Origin: Rhodococcus phenolicus
Lineage (GTDB): Bacteria > Actinomycetota > Actinomycetes > Mycobacteriales > Mycobacteriaceae
Length of the DNA stretch: 64,000 nt
Direction: 5' to 3'
Assembly: GCF_001646785.1 (NCBI RefSeq)
Contig: NZ_LRRH01000012.1
Span: forward strand, 1 to 64,000
In this document: piece by piece, positions 20,112 through 29,253 of the stretch
How positions within the stretch are numbered: the stretch's first letter is position 1
Layout of the letters: the number at the start of each line of letters is the position of its first letter
Program-made: the position numbers and the translations under genes
Notes under the pieces: generated by a model
What the model saw: only the letters and a program-made list of their open reading frames with translations
What the model was told of the DNA's origin: nothing
The model's database searches: none

Positions 20112-21076
20112 TTGCTCACGAGACGCTCGCGCGATACAGCGACTGGGCTTTCGAATCGGCATTCGCGGTGCTGGTGCTGGCCCTGGTGCTGCTCGTCGCC
20201 GAGTACGCCACCCACCGCGCGGACCGCGTCGCCGAACGCGAACTCGTCACCGCGGGGGGCCCGCCGGCCGGGACGCAGGTTCCGGGCAGGGTCGACGGCC
20301 CGCCCGCCCGGACGCTCTCGGAACGGCTCGGCAACATGGGTCGCGCCCTCGTGGTCGTCGTCGCGGCGCTGCAGGTCGCCTCGATCGTGCTGCGCGGACT
20401 GTCCACCGAGCGGTTCCCCCTCGGCAACATGTACGAATTCGTGTCGATGGCGTGCACGGCGGCCGTCCTGTTCGGCCTGGTCGCGCTGCGCAGGCCGGCC
20501 TACCGCATCATGTGGGTGTACCTGCTGGTTCCGGTCCTGATCCTGATGTTCCTCGCCGCGACCGTCCTGTACGCGGACGCCGCGCCCGTCGTGCCGGCGC
20601 TGCGGTCGTTCTGGCTGCCGATCCACGTGACGATCATCTGCATCGGCAGCGGCATCTTCCTCGTGTCCGGTGTGGCCAGCCTGCTGTTCCTGCTGCGCAT
20701 CCGATTCCCCCAGGACGCCGAGGGAAGCGGTGTGTTCGGCCGTATCGCGCAGCGTCTGCCGGATGCGCAGACCCTCGACCGTCTCGCGTACCGCACCACG
20801 ATCATCGCCTTCCCCCTGTTCGGGGCCGGCATCATCCTCGGCGCGATCTGGGCCGAGGCGGCGTGGGGCCGCTTCTGGGGCTGGGATCCGAAGGAAACCG
20901 TCTCGTTCATCACCTGGGTCGTCTACGCGGCGTACCTCCACGCCCGCGCGACGTCGGGCTGGCGGAACACCCGCGCGGCCTGGATCAACGTGGCCGGGTT
21001 CGTCGCCATGCTGTTCAACCTGTTCATCATCAACATGGTGGTCTCCGGTCTGCACTCGTACGCCGGCCTGACCTGA
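20108..21076 (+). CDS. ccsB: Cytochrome c biogenesis protein CcsB (ResC/CcsA family)
   Basis: 322 aa, polytopic. The tryptophan-rich WGRFWGWDPKETVSF (WWD motif) binds heme for transfer; conserved His residues lie in the adjacent helices (YLHARATSGW). Together with ResB it moves heme out and joins it to CXXCH of apocytochromes. Last gene of the TlpA-CcdA-ResB-CcsB operon, equivalent to Rv0529. Confidence 0.94.
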   Translation: MIAHETLARYSDWAFESAFAVLVLALVLLVAEYATHRADRVAERELVTAGGPPAGTQVPGRVDGPPARTLSERLGNMGRALVVVVAALQVASIVLRGLSTERFPLGNMYEFVSMACTAAVLFGLVALRRPAYRIMWVYLLVPVLILMFLAATVLYADAAPVVPALRSFWLPIHVTIICIGSGIFLVSGVASLLFLLRIRFPQDAEGSGVFGRIAQRLPDAQTLDRLAYRTTIIAFPLFGAGIILGAIWAEAAWGRFWGWDPKETVSFITWVVYAAYLHARATSGWRNTRAAWINVAGFVAMLFNLFIINMVVSGLHSYAGLT

Positions 21077-21130
21077 TCCTGCTATCGTCCTCGACGGTCG
21101 TAGGTGGGGGCGAGAACAGGGGGACCGGCC

Positions 21131-22099
21131 ATGCCGGACGGAGCGAGGCGGGGACCGTCGGCGCAGGATCTCGATGCGTCGCTGCTGGTGCGGCGGGTGA
21201 CGCCGCCGCCCGCGCGCGGATGGCGGCGCGCGCTCTATCAGGGCACGGGCGGGCGCCTCAACGTCGGCGACAACAGCCGCGACCGGAACCGGCTCGAACT
21301 CCGCGACCAGGTGCGGCAGCCGCTGCGCGGCTGCTATCGGATCGCTCTGCTGAGTCTCAAGGGCGGGGTCGGCAAGACCACCACGACCGTCACACTCGGA
21401 TCGACGTTCGCGACGCTGCGCGGCGACCGCGTGATCGCGGTGGATGCGAACCCGGACCGCGGCACGCTGAGCCAGAAGGTGCCGTCGGAAACCCCGGCGA
21501 CCGTGCGCACGCTGCTGCGGGACGAATCGGACGTGCGCACCTACGGCGACGTGCGCGCCTACACGTCACAGAACCGGCACCGGCTCGAGGTGCTCGCCTC
21601 CGACAGCGACCCGGCAATCTCGGAGGCGTTCAGCGCGCGCGACTACGAGCGGGTCCTGTCCACCCTCGAGCGGTTCTACAGCATCGTGCTCACCGACTGC
21701 GGAACCGGACTGATGCACTCGGCGATGGCGGCGATCCTCGCGAACGCCGACGCGCTGATCGTCGTCAGTTCCGGTTCGGTCGACGGTGCGCGCAGTGCCT
21801 CGGCAACGCTGGACTGGCTGGATGCCCACGGCTATCGCGAGCTGGTCGGCCGGTCGGTGGCGGTGGTCAACGCGGTGCGTCCACGGTCGGGCAAGGTCGA
21901 CATCGATCGGCTCGTCGGGCACTTCGCGCAGCGCTGCCGCGCGGTACACGTGCTGCCGTTCGACCCGCACCTCGAGGAGGGCGCCGAGGTCGATCCGGAC
22001 CGTCTGCAGGACCGGACCCGCCGCGCACTGCTGGGGCTCGCGGCGGATGTCGCCGCGGACTTCCCGCGGCGGTCGGGAATTCAGTCGCCGGTGTCCTGA
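21131..22099 (+). CDS. ParA/MinD-type ATPase (Rv0530-like)
   Basis: About 322 aa. A deviant Walker A, LLSLKGGVGKTTTTVTLGS, lies near residue 80, followed by IAVDANPDRGTLS and VLTDCGTGLMHSAM (switch/Walker B). The first ~70 residues are basic and unstructured (RRVTPPPARGWRRALYQGTGGRLNVG), a combination also found in EspI-like proteins of ESX loci. ATG 21131 was chosen; GTG 21104 is in frame. The last 19 nt overlap the convergent small membrane gene. Partner and cargo unknown. Confidence 0.82.
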   Translation: MPDGARRGPSAQDLDASLLVRRVTPPPARGWRRALYQGTGGRLNVGDNSRDRNRLELRDQVRQPLRGCYRIALLSLKGGVGKTTTTVTLGSTFATLRGDRVIAVDANPDRGTLSQKVPSETPATVRTLLRDESDVRTYGDVRAYTSQNRHRLEVLASDSDPAISEAFSARDYERVLSTLERFYSIVLTDCGTGLMHSAMAAILANADALIVVSSGSVDGARSASATLDWLDAHGYRELVGRSVAVVNAVRPRSGKVDIDRLVGHFAQRCRAVHVLPFDPHLEEGAEVDPDRLQDRTRRALLGLAADVAADFPRRSGIQSPVS

Positions 22100-22284
22100 C
22101 CGTCGGGAGAGGCGGGGCCGTCCGTGCGGCGCCGGTGCACTTCGCGATCGACCTTCCACAGGAATTCGGGATCGTCGTCCGGGCCGAGGGCTCGGCCGGA
22201 CTGTGGGCGCACACCGGGACCGAACGCCTTCCACAGCAGAACCGCGAGTGTTACCGCACCGATGAATGCCAGCAGATAGAGCAC
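22081..22284 (-). CDS. Small membrane-anchored protein, 67 aa
   Basis: One N-terminal helix (LYLLAFIGAVTLAVLLWKAF) followed by a charged cytosolic tail of about 45 residues. GTG start with a full AAGGAGGT six bases upstream. Its 3' end overlaps the ATPase gene tail by 19 nt in the opposite direction. Function unknown. Confidence 0.7.
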   Translation of the reverse strand: MLYLLAFIGAVTLAVLLWKAFGPGVRPQSGRALGPDDDPEFLWKVDREVHRRRTDGPASPDGQDTGD

Positions 22285-22477
22285 GATGCACCTCCTTGCC
22301 GTGGACGCGCCCCGTCGGCCCGGACCGGGCCGTGGGGAACTCTTCCACCCAGTCTATGCGTCGCGACCAGCGGTGACACGGTCAGGTGTCCCCGGCGCCC
22401 CGTCGGCGATTCCGCCGGATTGGTCCGAAAGGCCGGAATGTCGAGGGCGACCGGTGTCGTTGCGTCGGAGATGGTTG

Positions 22478-22687
22478 TCAGTGGGTGGCTTCGGTGGTGA
22501 GCGAGCGCAGCAAGGCCAGGACCTCCGTCTCGCGGAAGCGGCGGTGCCCGCCCGGGGTGCGCAGGGATCCCAGCCGTCCGGCATGGGCCCACCGGGTCAC
22601 CGTCTTGGGGTCGACATGGAAGAGCGCGGCGACCTGACCGGGTGTCAGCAGAGATTCCTTGGCGCCGTTGAATGTGGGTGCACTCAT
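22478..22687 (-). CDS. bldC: BldC-family MerR-like DNA-binding protein
   Basis: 69 aa from ATG 22687 (GGAGGA precedes). The sequence LLTPGQVAALFHVDPKTVTRWAHAGRL then SLRTPGGHRRF is a winged helix-turn-helix almost identical in layout to Streptomyces BldC (68 aa), which binds direct repeats cooperatively and controls development. Targets in this non-sporulating lineage are unknown. It stands alone, divergent from the DUF4229 gene. Confidence 0.9.
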   Translation of the reverse strand: MSAPTFNGAKESLLTPGQVAALFHVDPKTVTRWAHAGRLGSLRTPGGHRRFRETEVLALLRSLTTEATH

Positions 22688-22864
22688 TGCTGTGTCCTCC
22701 GGGTGTTTCGTCGTGATCGGGTGTTTCGATCGGTTGTTCCCCGCCATGTTGACACCGAAACCCCCGGTTGCTCGAACGGTCTACGGTTGGTAAAGCGGAA
22801 GTAATAGACAAAACGGACGAGCGGTACGGATTTCCGCGCCGCGGGGGACGGCTACCCTGGATGT

Positions 22865-23200
22865 GTGAACGACGCAGCCGACCACCGCCCAGACCAGGAC
22901 TCGCAGACCGCCACCGGCAAGGGAGCTCTCGCCCGCGACGTGGCCCTGTACTCGCTCGCCCGGATGCTGCTGGTCGTCGTCCTCGCCGCCCTGATCCTCT
23001 ACGTTCCGCGCGCCTTCGGGGTCGAGGTTCCGCTCATCATCGCCGCCCTGTTCGCCGTGCTCATCGCGCTGCCTCTGTCTCTGGTGCTCTTCGCGCCGCT
23101 GCGCCGGCGGGTGAACGAGGGCATCGCCGACGTCGATGCCCGCCGCCGCGCAGACCGCGCCGACCTCGAGGCCCGCCTGCGCGGGCGCGACGGCAAGTGA
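22865..23200 (+). CDS. DUF4229 family small membrane protein
   Basis: 111 aa with two hydrophobic helices (about residues 30-50 and 55-78) and a highly charged C-terminus ([21 protein letters not shown]-like). Matches the actinobacterial DUF4229 pattern. A TACCCT hexamer six bases before the GTG suggests a leaderless mRNA. Stop overlaps the next gene by 4 nt. Function unknown. Confidence 0.78.
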   Translation: MNDAADHRPDQDSQTATGKGALARDVALYSLARMLLVVVLAALILYVPRAFGVEVPLIIAALFAVLIALPLSLVLFAPLRRRVNEGIADVDARRRADRADLEARLRGRDGK

Positions 23201-24300
23201 CCGACTCCGGGGAGCCGGTCGCCGTCGACAGGTCCGTCCCACGGGACTGGGTCGACAACGCGATCCGGCTCATCGAAGCCGACGCGCAACGCAGCGCGGA
23301 CACCCACCTGCTGCGCTACCCGCTGCCCGCGGACTGGGGCATCCAGCTCTATCTCAAGGACGAGTCGACGCACATCACCGGCAGCCTCAAGCACCGGCTC
23401 GCGCGATCGCTGTTCCTGTACGGGCTGTGCAACGGCTGGATCCGGAAGGACACGCCGATCGTCGAGGCGTCGTCCGGTTCGACGGCGGTGAGCGAGGCCT
23501 ACTTCGCGAACCTGCTCGGACTGGAGTTCGTGGCGGTGGTCCCGCGCAGCACCAGCGCCGCGAAGGTCGCGCTGATCGAGGCGCAGGGCGGCCGTTGCCA
23601 CTACATCGACCGGCCACCGGAGATCTACGCCGAGGCGCAGCGTCTCGCCGCCGAACTGGGCGGTCACTACATGGACCAGTTCACCCACGCCGAACGCGCC
23701 ACCGACTGGCGCGGCAACAACAACATCGCCCAATCGATCTTCGCGCAGTTGCAGCTCGAGGAGCACCCGGTCCCGGAGTGGATCGTCGTCGGCGCAGGCA
23801 CCGGTGGAACCAGTGCCACCATCGGCCGCTACCTGCGCTACCAGCGTCATCGCAGCCGCCTGGCGGTGGTAGATCCGGAGAACTCGGCGTTCTTCGGCGG
23901 CTACGCGACCGGATCGGCCGACTACACGACCGGGATGCCTTCCCGGATCGAGGGCATCGGGCGCCCGCGCGTGGAACCGTCCTTCGTCGGTGAGGTCGTC
24001 GACCGGATGATCCGCGTGCCGGACGCGGCGTCCGTCGCCGCGGCGCGGCACGCGAGCGAGGTCCTCGGCCGGCGCGTGGGCGGGTCGACCGGCACCAACC
24101 TGTGGGGCGCGTTCGGTCTCATCGCCGAGATGCTCGCCGCGGGTCGTCGCGGCAGCGTGGTGACCCTGCTGTGCGACGGCGGGGAACGGTATGCGCAGAC
24201 CTACTTCTCCGACTCGTGGGTCGCGGCCGAAGGACTGGACCTGACCGGTCCGGCCGGCACCCTCGCGGCATTCGCGGCGACCGGGACCTGGAGCAGCTGA
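23197..24300 (+). CDS. cds1: PLP-dependent cysteine desulfhydrase/synthase-like (Cds1-like)
   Basis: 367 aa, fold-type II PLP enzyme. The PLP lysine is in [13 protein letters not shown]; the phosphate-binding glycine loop is [27 protein letters not shown] matches the substrate loop. Closest recalled family is mycobacterial Cds1 (Rv3684), which breaks cysteine to pyruvate, ammonia and H2S, rather than CysK/CysM. GTG 23197 overlaps the DUF4229 stop. The name is by family resemblance; activity not proven. Confidence 0.82.
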   Translation: MTDSGEPVAVDRSVPRDWVDNAIRLIEADAQRSADTHLLRYPLPADWGIQLYLKDESTHITGSLKHRLARSLFLYGLCNGWIRKDTPIVEASSGSTAVSEAYFANLLGLEFVAVVPRSTSAAKVALIEAQGGRCHYIDRPPEIYAEAQRLAAELGGHYMDQFTHAERATDWRGNNNIAQSIFAQLQLEEHPVPEWIVVGAGTGGTSATIGRYLRYQRHRSRLAVVDPENSAFFGGYATGSADYTTGMPSRIEGIGRPRVEPSFVGEVVDRMIRVPDAASVAAARHASEVLGRRVGGSTGTNLWGAFGLIAEMLAAGRRGSVVTLLCDGGERYAQTYFSDSWVAAEGLDLTGPAGTLAAFAATGTWSS

Positions 24301-24340
24301 ACCGCGCCGGCGACGCCGGATGCGCGCGTACCGTGAACCC

Positions 24341-25078
24341 ATGGATCGCCCCGAGGTGACCCTGGCGAACTACGACGCCGTCTACGACTTCTACCGCGAC
24401 CACCAGCAGCCCCGCGCGATCGCGCGGCTCGCCTACGCGATGCTCGCGGCCCGCTACCGCCCGCGCGTGAACTACCGGGCGGGGGCGCGTGATGCGGTGC
24501 GGGAGATGATCGCCACCGGCACACCCGTGGTGATCGTCGCGAACCACCTCACCCACAGCGACCAGTACACGCTCGCCGCGACGGCGTGGCGGTCGCCGCT
24601 GCGCACCCTGATCGGCCGCACCCGGGTTCTCGCGAAGGACGAGTTGTTCCGCGAACCGCGGCAGCGCCGCGAGGTGGACATGATGGGCGGCATACCCGTC
24701 TTCCGCGCGAAGAATCACGGGGTGCGGGCCGTCGCCGATGCGGGCCGCCGCATGATGGACGTCGCCGCGCTGCGTCTGAGCCGAGGCGACGCGCTGGCGA
24801 TCTTCCCGGAAGGGACGTGCAACACCGGTGATCCGGCGCAGGTGCAGGCCGTGGGCAGCGGCATCGGTCACATCGTGCGACGTGCCGCCGCGCTCGGTGT
24901 GCAGCCGGCGCTGGTGACCGTCGGCATCGCGTACGGGCCGGACAACGATCCGGGCAGACCGGCGAGCGTCTTCATCACCCTGCCGGTGCCGGAGCTGGCC
25001 GGGAGCCCGCGGGAGGTCACTCAGCGGGTCGCGGAAGAGTTGCAGTGCGCGGTCGACGGCGCCGTCGCACGGTACTGA
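24341..25078 (+). CDS. 1-acylglycerol-3-phosphate acyltransferase family protein
   Basis: 245 aa. NHLTHSDQY is the HX4D acyltransferase motif (VIVANHLTHSD) and FPEGTCNTGD the second conserved block, in the PlsC-type LPLAT family. ATG 24341 was chosen because TACCGT ends six bases upstream, fitting a leaderless transcript; ATG 24320 would place the -10 inside the gene. Likely phospholipid synthesis or remodelling; acceptor unknown. Confidence 0.85.
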   Translation: MDRPEVTLANYDAVYDFYRDHQQPRAIARLAYAMLAARYRPRVNYRAGARDAVREMIATGTPVVIVANHLTHSDQYTLAATAWRSPLRTLIGRTRVLAKDELFREPRQRREVDMMGGIPVFRAKNHGVRAVADAGRRMMDVAALRLSRGDALAIFPEGTCNTGDPAQVQAVGSGIGHIVRRAAALGVQPALVTVGIAYGPDNDPGRPASVFITLPVPELAGSPREVTQRVAEELQCAVDGAVARY

Positions 25079-25121
25079 CGGCGCCGCCCGGGATCGGCAC
25101 GGAGTCGAGGAGACGCGACCG

Positions 25122-25613
25122 ATGGCGGTGACGAGCGCGGGCCTGTTGCTGTACCGCATCGATCCGTCCGGCCTGCTCACCGTGTGGCTCGTCCATCCCG
25201 GCGGCCCGTTCTGGAAGGGGAAGGACGAGGCGGCGTGGTCCATCCCGAAGGGGGTGTACACCGCAGGCGAGGATCCCCTCGTCGTGGCGCTTCGCGAATT
25301 CGAGGAGGAGTGCGGCTTTCCGGCCCCGCCGGTCCCGACGTCCCTCCTGGGACGGTTCCGGCAGCCCTCCGGCAAGGTCGTCACCGCGTACGTGGGGGAG
25401 GCCGCCGAGGACTTCGCGTTCGTCCGCAGCAACACCTTCGAACTCGAATGGCCGCCGCGATCGGGGCGGATGCAGGACTTTCCGGAGGTCGACGATGCGC
25501 GCTGGGTCACGCTGCCCGTCGCGGCGACGGCGCTGGTGAAGGGGCAACGGCCGATCCTGGATGCGCTGTGCGAGCATCTCGACGCGGCTGGGCGCGCGTA
25601 TCGGATCGGCTGA
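25122..25613 (+). CDS. Nudix hydrolase
   Basis: 163 aa. The Nudix box GX5EX7REUXEEXGU is intact at residues 44-66 (begins GVYTAGED, ends REFEEECGF). N-terminal SAGLLLYRIDPSG and WSIPKG resemble NUDIX proteins that act on dinucleoside polyphosphates or damaged nucleotides. Substrate not determinable. Stands 43 nt after the acyltransferase. Confidence 0.9.
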   Translation: MAVTSAGLLLYRIDPSGLLTVWLVHPGGPFWKGKDEAAWSIPKGVYTAGEDPLVVALREFEEECGFPAPPVPTSLLGRFRQPSGKVVTAYVGEAAEDFAFVRSNTFELEWPPRSGRMQDFPEVDDARWVTLPVAATALVKGQRPILDALCEHLDAAGRAYRIG

Positions 25614-25625
25614 TCCGGGACAAAT

Positions 25626-25643
25626 TGTCAACACTTGTTGACA
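25626..25643. promoter_or_regulatory. Operator copy 1 of HTH/Clp-N locus
   Basis: TGTCAACACTTGTTGACA: 7-bp arms TGTCAAC/GTTGACA around a 4-nt centre. Its right arm contains the -35 TTGACA. Confidence 0.85.
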
Positions 25644-25666
25644 GCTTCGGATTGTCAACCTATGTT
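25638..25666 (+). promoter_or_regulatory. Strong promoter of HTH/Clp-N locus
   Basis: Perfect TTGACA (25638-25643), 17-nt spacer, TATGTT (25661-25666). The predicted start falls on or next to the A of ATG 25673, so the mRNA should be leaderless. Confidence 0.8.
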
Positions 25667-25670
25667 GACA
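25653..25670. promoter_or_regulatory. Operator copy 2 of HTH/Clp-N locus
   Basis: TGTCAACCTATGTTGACA: the same 7-bp arms as copy 1 with a different 4-nt centre. Centres of the two sites are 27 bp apart. This copy covers the -10 and reaches within two bases of the start codon. Confidence 0.85.
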
Positions 25671-25672
25671 GC

Positions 25673-25888
25673 ATGAGTGAAGCAACGACACTCGCCGCCT
25701 CCGCCGCCAGCCCCGACCCTGCCGAGGGACTACGAGCCGTGCGGGCGCTGCGGCGACTGCTCGAACGACTCGAGGCGATCCAGGTCGAGAACGCCCGCGC
25801 CCAGGGCTGGTCCTGGCAGGCCATCGCCGACGCACTCGAGGTGAGCAGGCAGGCAGTTCACCAGAAATACAACCGGAAGCGCAGGTGA
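25673..25888 (+). CDS. Small helix-turn-helix regulator, 71 aa
   Basis: A helix (about residues 18-44) is followed by a compact HTH: GWSWQAIADALEVSRQAVHQKY (45-66). Such proteins usually bind a palindrome as dimers, and two matching palindromes overlap its own promoter, so autorepression is inferred. The ATG is at the predicted transcription start. Stop overlaps the Clp-N gene by 4 nt: a two-gene operon. The HTH is of a type often found beside Clp-N proteins in actinobacteria. Confidence 0.85.
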   Translation: MSEATTLAASAASPDPAEGLRAVRALRRLLERLEAIQVENARAQGWSWQAIADALEVSRQAVHQKYNRKRR

Positions 25889-26442
25889 CCACGATGTTCG
25901 AACGATTCACCGACAGTGCCCGCTCCGCCGTCGTCTCCGCGCAGACCGAGGCGCGGGCGCTCCGCACCGATGAGATCCGTACCGCGCACCTGCTTCTCGG
26001 CGTGCTCGTCACCGCCGACGTCTCGCTGCGCGACGAACTCGCCGGCGTCGGCCTCACCGCCGATGCGATCCGTACCGGTCTCGACGCCGACCCGCTCGGA
26101 CCGGACGATGCGGAGGCGCTCGAATCCATCGGAATCGACCTCGACGCGATCCGCGAACGGATGGAGAGCACCTTCGGAGAAGGAGTCCTCGACCGGCCGT
26201 CGTCCGGGGGTGGCCGGTACGGACGCTGGGGACACGTCCCGTTCAGTCGCGGCGCCAGGAAATCGCTCGAGCTCGCCCTGCGCGAGGCGATCGCCCGCCG
26301 GGAACGGACCATCGGTACCGAGCACCTTCTGCTGGGCATCCTGCGCTCCGACGACGCGTCCGCGCTCCGGCTCGTCGAAGTCCACGTCGACCGCGAAAGC
26401 CTGCGGGATCTGCTGCACACGCGCCTCGATCGCGCCGCCTGA
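25885..26442 (+). CDS. Stand-alone Clp N-terminal domain protein
   Basis: 185 aa. Two Clp repeat (Clp_N) motifs: residues ~1-70 (MFERFTDSARSAVVSAQTEAR, TAHLLLGVL) and ~105-180 (FSRGARKSLELALREAIAR, GTEHLLLGILRSD). The ATPase domains of ClpC/ClpB are absent, so it cannot unfold substrates itself; it may act as an adaptor, decoy or inhibitor for ClpC, or bind substrates. GTG 25885 or ATG 25894. Co-transcribed with the HTH regulator. Confidence 0.86.
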   Translation: MTTMFERFTDSARSAVVSAQTEARALRTDEIRTAHLLLGVLVTADVSLRDELAGVGLTADAIRTGLDADPLGPDDAEALESIGIDLDAIRERMESTFGEGVLDRPSSGGGRYGRWGHVPFSRGARKSLELALREAIARRERTIGTEHLLLGILRSDDASALRLVEVHVDRESLRDLLHTRLDRAA

Positions 26443-26498
26443 GCCGCGACGGCACGTTCCCACCGGTCACACGAGCGGCCGTGTGTAACAGTGACGGT

Positions 26499-26891
26499 AT
26501 GACATCACTGATCCTGCGATTGGTCATCAACGCGGTCGGGCTGTGGCTCGCCGCCACCCTCGTCGACGGCGTCCGGATCGGCGCGATGGAAGGCGACGAC
26601 GGAATCACCGGTCGCACAATCCTCGCGCTGCTGGTCCTCGCACTGATCTTCACGATCGTCAACGCACTCGTGAAGCCGCTCGTGAAGTTGCTGTCGCTCC
26701 CGCTGCTGATCCTGACGCTCGGATTGTTCACGCTGGTCATCAACGCGCTGATGCTGTGGCTGACCTCCTGGATCAGCTCGTTCACCGACTACGGCCTGAC
26801 CCTGAGCGGATTCTGGGCGGCCTTCTGGGGCGCCCTGATCATCTCCGTCGTCAACCTCGTGCTCGGCGTGTTCGTGCCGGACGGAGACTGA
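26499..26891 (+). CDS. Phage holin family 4 / YvlD-like membrane protein
   Basis: 130 aa with four hydrophobic helices and the family signature IVNALVKPLVKLLSLPLLILTLGLFTLVINALMLWL in the middle (quoted in part: NALVKPLVKLLSLP). Despite the Pfam name it is a chromosomal membrane protein, not a phage gene. A TAACAG hexamer seven bases upstream of ATG is only a weak -10. Function unknown. Confidence 0.85.
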   Translation: MTSLILRLVINAVGLWLAATLVDGVRIGAMEGDDGITGRTILALLVLALIFTIVNALVKPLVKLLSLPLLILTLGLFTLVINALMLWLTSWISSFTDYGLTLSGFWAAFWGALIISVVNLVLGVFVPDGD

Positions 26892-26910
26892 CCGCTGCCG
26901 CGCCGGGCCC

Positions 26911-27780
26911 TCAGCCGAACGCGAGGGCCGGCGCGGTCGCCAGCGCCCACACGAGCATCGCGAGCCCCGAATCCTGCAACGCCGGAATCAGGCTCATACC
27001 CCGGCCCCCGCCCCGGACCGGGGCATTGGCACGGACCGCGAACGGCACCGCGAGCAGGCCGGCAAGGGCCCAGGGGGTGACCGCGACCAGCGCGAGGGTC
27101 GCGACGAACGGCACCACGACCAGAATCAGGTGCAGTGTCCGGGTGCGTGGATCGCCCAGCCGGACCGCGAGGGTGCGCTTGCCGCTGACGGTGTCGGTGG
27201 GAATGTCACGCAGATTGTTGGTCACCAGAACCGCCGTCGACAGCGACCCCACCGCGATCGCACACGCCAGACCCGCCCAGGTCACCTGCCCGGCCTGCAC
27301 GAACTGGGTGCCCAGCACCGCGACCAGGCCGAAGAACACGAACACCGCGACCTCGCCGAAGCCGCTGTAGCCGTACGGGCTGCGACCACCGGTGTAGTAC
27401 CAGGCGCCGACGATGCACACCGCGCCGACGAGGATCAGCCACCACGCGCTCGTCGCCGCCAGGACGATGCCCGCGACCGCGCCGACGCCGAAGCACGCGA
27501 ACGCCGCACGCTTGACGCTCGCCGGCGACGCCAGGCCCGACCCCACCAGCCTCAGCGGGCCGACCCGATCGTCGTCGGTGCCGCGGATACCGTCGGAGTA
27601 GTCGTTCGCGAAGTTCACGCCGATGACCAGCGGCACCGCCACGAGCAGCGCCAGCAGCGCCTTCCACCACACCGCACCGTCGATCGCGGCGGCGGCGCCG
27701 GTACCGGCGACGACCGGAGCGATCGCGTTGGGAAGGGTGCGCGGGCGGGCGCCTTCGAGCCATTGACCTGCGGTTGCCAT
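26911..27780 (-). CDS. menA: 1,4-dihydroxy-2-naphthoate polyprenyltransferase
   Basis: 289 aa, UbiA superfamily, eight or nine hydrophobic helices. The first Asp-rich motif is [20 protein letters not shown]; a second lies in [22 protein letters not shown]. It attaches a polyprenyl chain to DHNA in the membrane, giving demethylmenaquinone for MenG. Full length with ATG start. Followed on the same strand by upstream genes menE and the DUF3349 pair; convergent with the YvlD-like gene. Confidence 0.95.
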   Translation of the reverse strand: MATAGQWLEGARPRTLPNAIAPVVAGTGAAAAIDGAVWWKALLALLVAVPLVIGVNFANDYSDGIRGTDDDRVGPLRLVGSGLASPASVKRAAFACFGVGAVAGIVLAATSAWWLILVGAVCIVGAWYYTGGRSPYGYSGFGEVAVFVFFGLVAVLGTQFVQAGQVTWAGLACAIAVGSLSTAVLVTNNLRDIPTDTVSGKRTLAVRLGDPRTRTLHLILVVVPFVATLALVAVTPWALAGLLAVPFAVRANAPVRGGGRGMSLIPALQDSGLAMLVWALATAPALAFG

Positions 27781-27808
27781 GGGTCGATCTTCGCACCCTG
27801 CCCGAGGG

Positions 27809-28957
27809 TCAGGAGAACCGGGCGACGAGCGCGCGACGATCGACCTTGCCGGGCCCGCGCAGCGGCAGCGCGTCGACGACGTGCAGCTCCCGCGGCGCGG
27901 CGGTGCGGTCGAGGGCCGCCGACACGTGGTCGCGCAACTCGTCCAGGCCGGGGGAGCGGCCCGGTACCGCGACGACGACCGCGGCCACCCGTTGCCCGAG
28001 CCGATCGTCGGGCAGGCCGATCACCGCGACCTCCCGCACCGACGGATGCTCGATCAGGACCGCTTCGACGACCTGCGGTACGACGGTGAGCCCGCCCGTC
28101 GACAGGGCTTCGTCGAGCCGGCCCAGGATGCGGAGCACTCCGTCGTCGAGGATTCCGGCGTCGTCGGTGCGGAACCAGCCGGGTTCGGCGAAGGCGGGAT
28201 GGCCGGGCAGACCGCGATAGCCCGCCGCGAGGGTCGCGCCGCCGAGCCACACCCGGGAGTCGGCGTCGACCCGTACGTCCACCCCGCGCAGGGGCACCCC
28301 GTCGTACACGCAGCCGCCGCACGTTTCGCTCATCCCGTAGGTCCGCACGACGGTGATGCCCGCGTCGCGGGCGCGCCGCAGCACCGGCGCAGGGGTCGCG
28401 GCACCGCCGAGGAGTATCGCGTCCAGCTCGGCCAGGGCGCGGGTGCCGTCCGGATGTTCCAGGGTCTTGATCAGCTGGGTCGGCACCATCGACGAGTACC
28501 GTCGCGGCCCGTCCATCGCGGCGATCGCGGCGGGCAACGCCGCCGGATCGAATCCGTTCGCGACGTCCACGACCACCGGATCGGTGCCCGCCAGCAGGCT
28601 GCGCACCAGCACCTGCATCCCGGCGATGTGATGAGCGGGCAGCGCGAGCAGCCAGGATCCGGTTCCGCCGAGACGTTCGTGGGTGGCGTCGCCGCCGGCG
28701 CGCAGGGCCGATGCCGTCAGCTGGGCGCCCTTCGGAGTTCCGGTGGTGCCGGACGTCGCCATCACCAGACCGATCCCGTCCGCGACGGGTTCACCGGGAT
28801 GCAGGGCACCGGTCAACCGGCGGGTCTCGCGGTCGTCGTGGGCGGGCACCGGAAGCAGGGCCGGTCCGTCGCCGTCGAGCATGCGGCGCAGGGCGGGCAG
28901 CACCGCGACGACGTCTCGACCGGACGGAACCGCCAGCGTCTCGAGGACACCGCTCAC
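27809..28957 (-). CDS. menE: o-Succinylbenzoate-CoA ligase
   Basis: 382 aa, a short ANL-superfamily ligase. The P-loop is [17 protein letters not shown], with YGMSETCGG and the hinge region [14 protein letters not shown]; the last part carries the catalytic Lys region ([15 protein letters not shown]). It makes OSB-CoA for MenB. The GTG start overlaps the DUF3349 stop by 4 nt. Shorter than Bacillus MenE, but the actinobacterial forms are usually compact. Confidence 0.93.
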   Translation of the reverse strand: MSGVLETLAVPSGRDVVAVLPALRRMLDGDGPALLPVPAHDDRETRRLTGALHPGEPVADGIGLVMATSGTTGTPKGAQLTASALRAGGDATHERLGGTGSWLLALPAHHIAGMQVLVRSLLAGTDPVVVDVANGFDPAALPAAIAAMDGPRRYSSMVPTQLIKTLEHPDGTRALAELDAILLGGAATPAPVLRRARDAGITVVRTYGMSETCGGCVYDGVPLRGVDVRVDADSRVWLGGATLAAGYRGLPGHPAFAEPGWFRTDDAGILDDGVLRILGRLDEALSTGGLTVVPQVVEAVLIEHPSVREVAVIGLPDDRLGQRVAAVVVAVPGRSPGLDELRDHVSAALDRTAAPRELHVVDALPLRGPGKVDRRALVARFS

Positions 28958-29253
28958 AAGCCGTGTCCCGTCAGCGGCCAGCCGCCGGATTCCAGATGAC
29001 GACGCACCCGGTCCACGTCACGATCGAGCGGCATCTCGTTGGTGATCTTCGTGATGAGCACGGCGATGTCGGTCTTGCTGATGGGCAGGTCCCCGGCCTC
29101 GATCAGGGCGTCGGCGACCTGGTTGACCTCGTCCTCCCCCAGGCGACGGGTGAGCAGCGCCAGGAGTGGGACATAGTCCTGCTCCGGGACGCCTTCGGGG
29201 TAGCCGGCGCGCAGCCATTCGATGATCGAGGACAGGAACGGGGGCAAAATCAC
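28954..29253 (-). CDS. DUF3349 protein (copy 1)
   Basis: 99 aa. IIEWLRAGYPEGVPEQDYVPLLALLTRRL and the ending VRRHLESGGWPL define DUF3349, a small all-helical actinobacterial family (Rv0543c). Overlaps both menE and the second DUF3349 gene by 4 nt. Function unknown; linkage to menE is conserved in mycobacteria. Confidence 0.88.
   Translation of the reverse strand: MILPPFLSSIIEWLRAGYPEGVPEQDYVPLLALLTRRLGEDEVNQVADALIEAGDLPISKTDIAVLITKITNEMPLDRDVDRVRRHLESGGWPLTGHGL

Noticed and set aside
22749-22754. TTGACA as -35 of the DUF4229 gene
   Set aside because: No -10 at 16-19 nt follows it; TACCCT nearer the start is far too distant from it.
26499-26891. Phage remnant suggested by the holin name
   Set aside because: This YvlD-like family is chromosomal in many bacteria; no other phage gene, att repeat or integrase is near.
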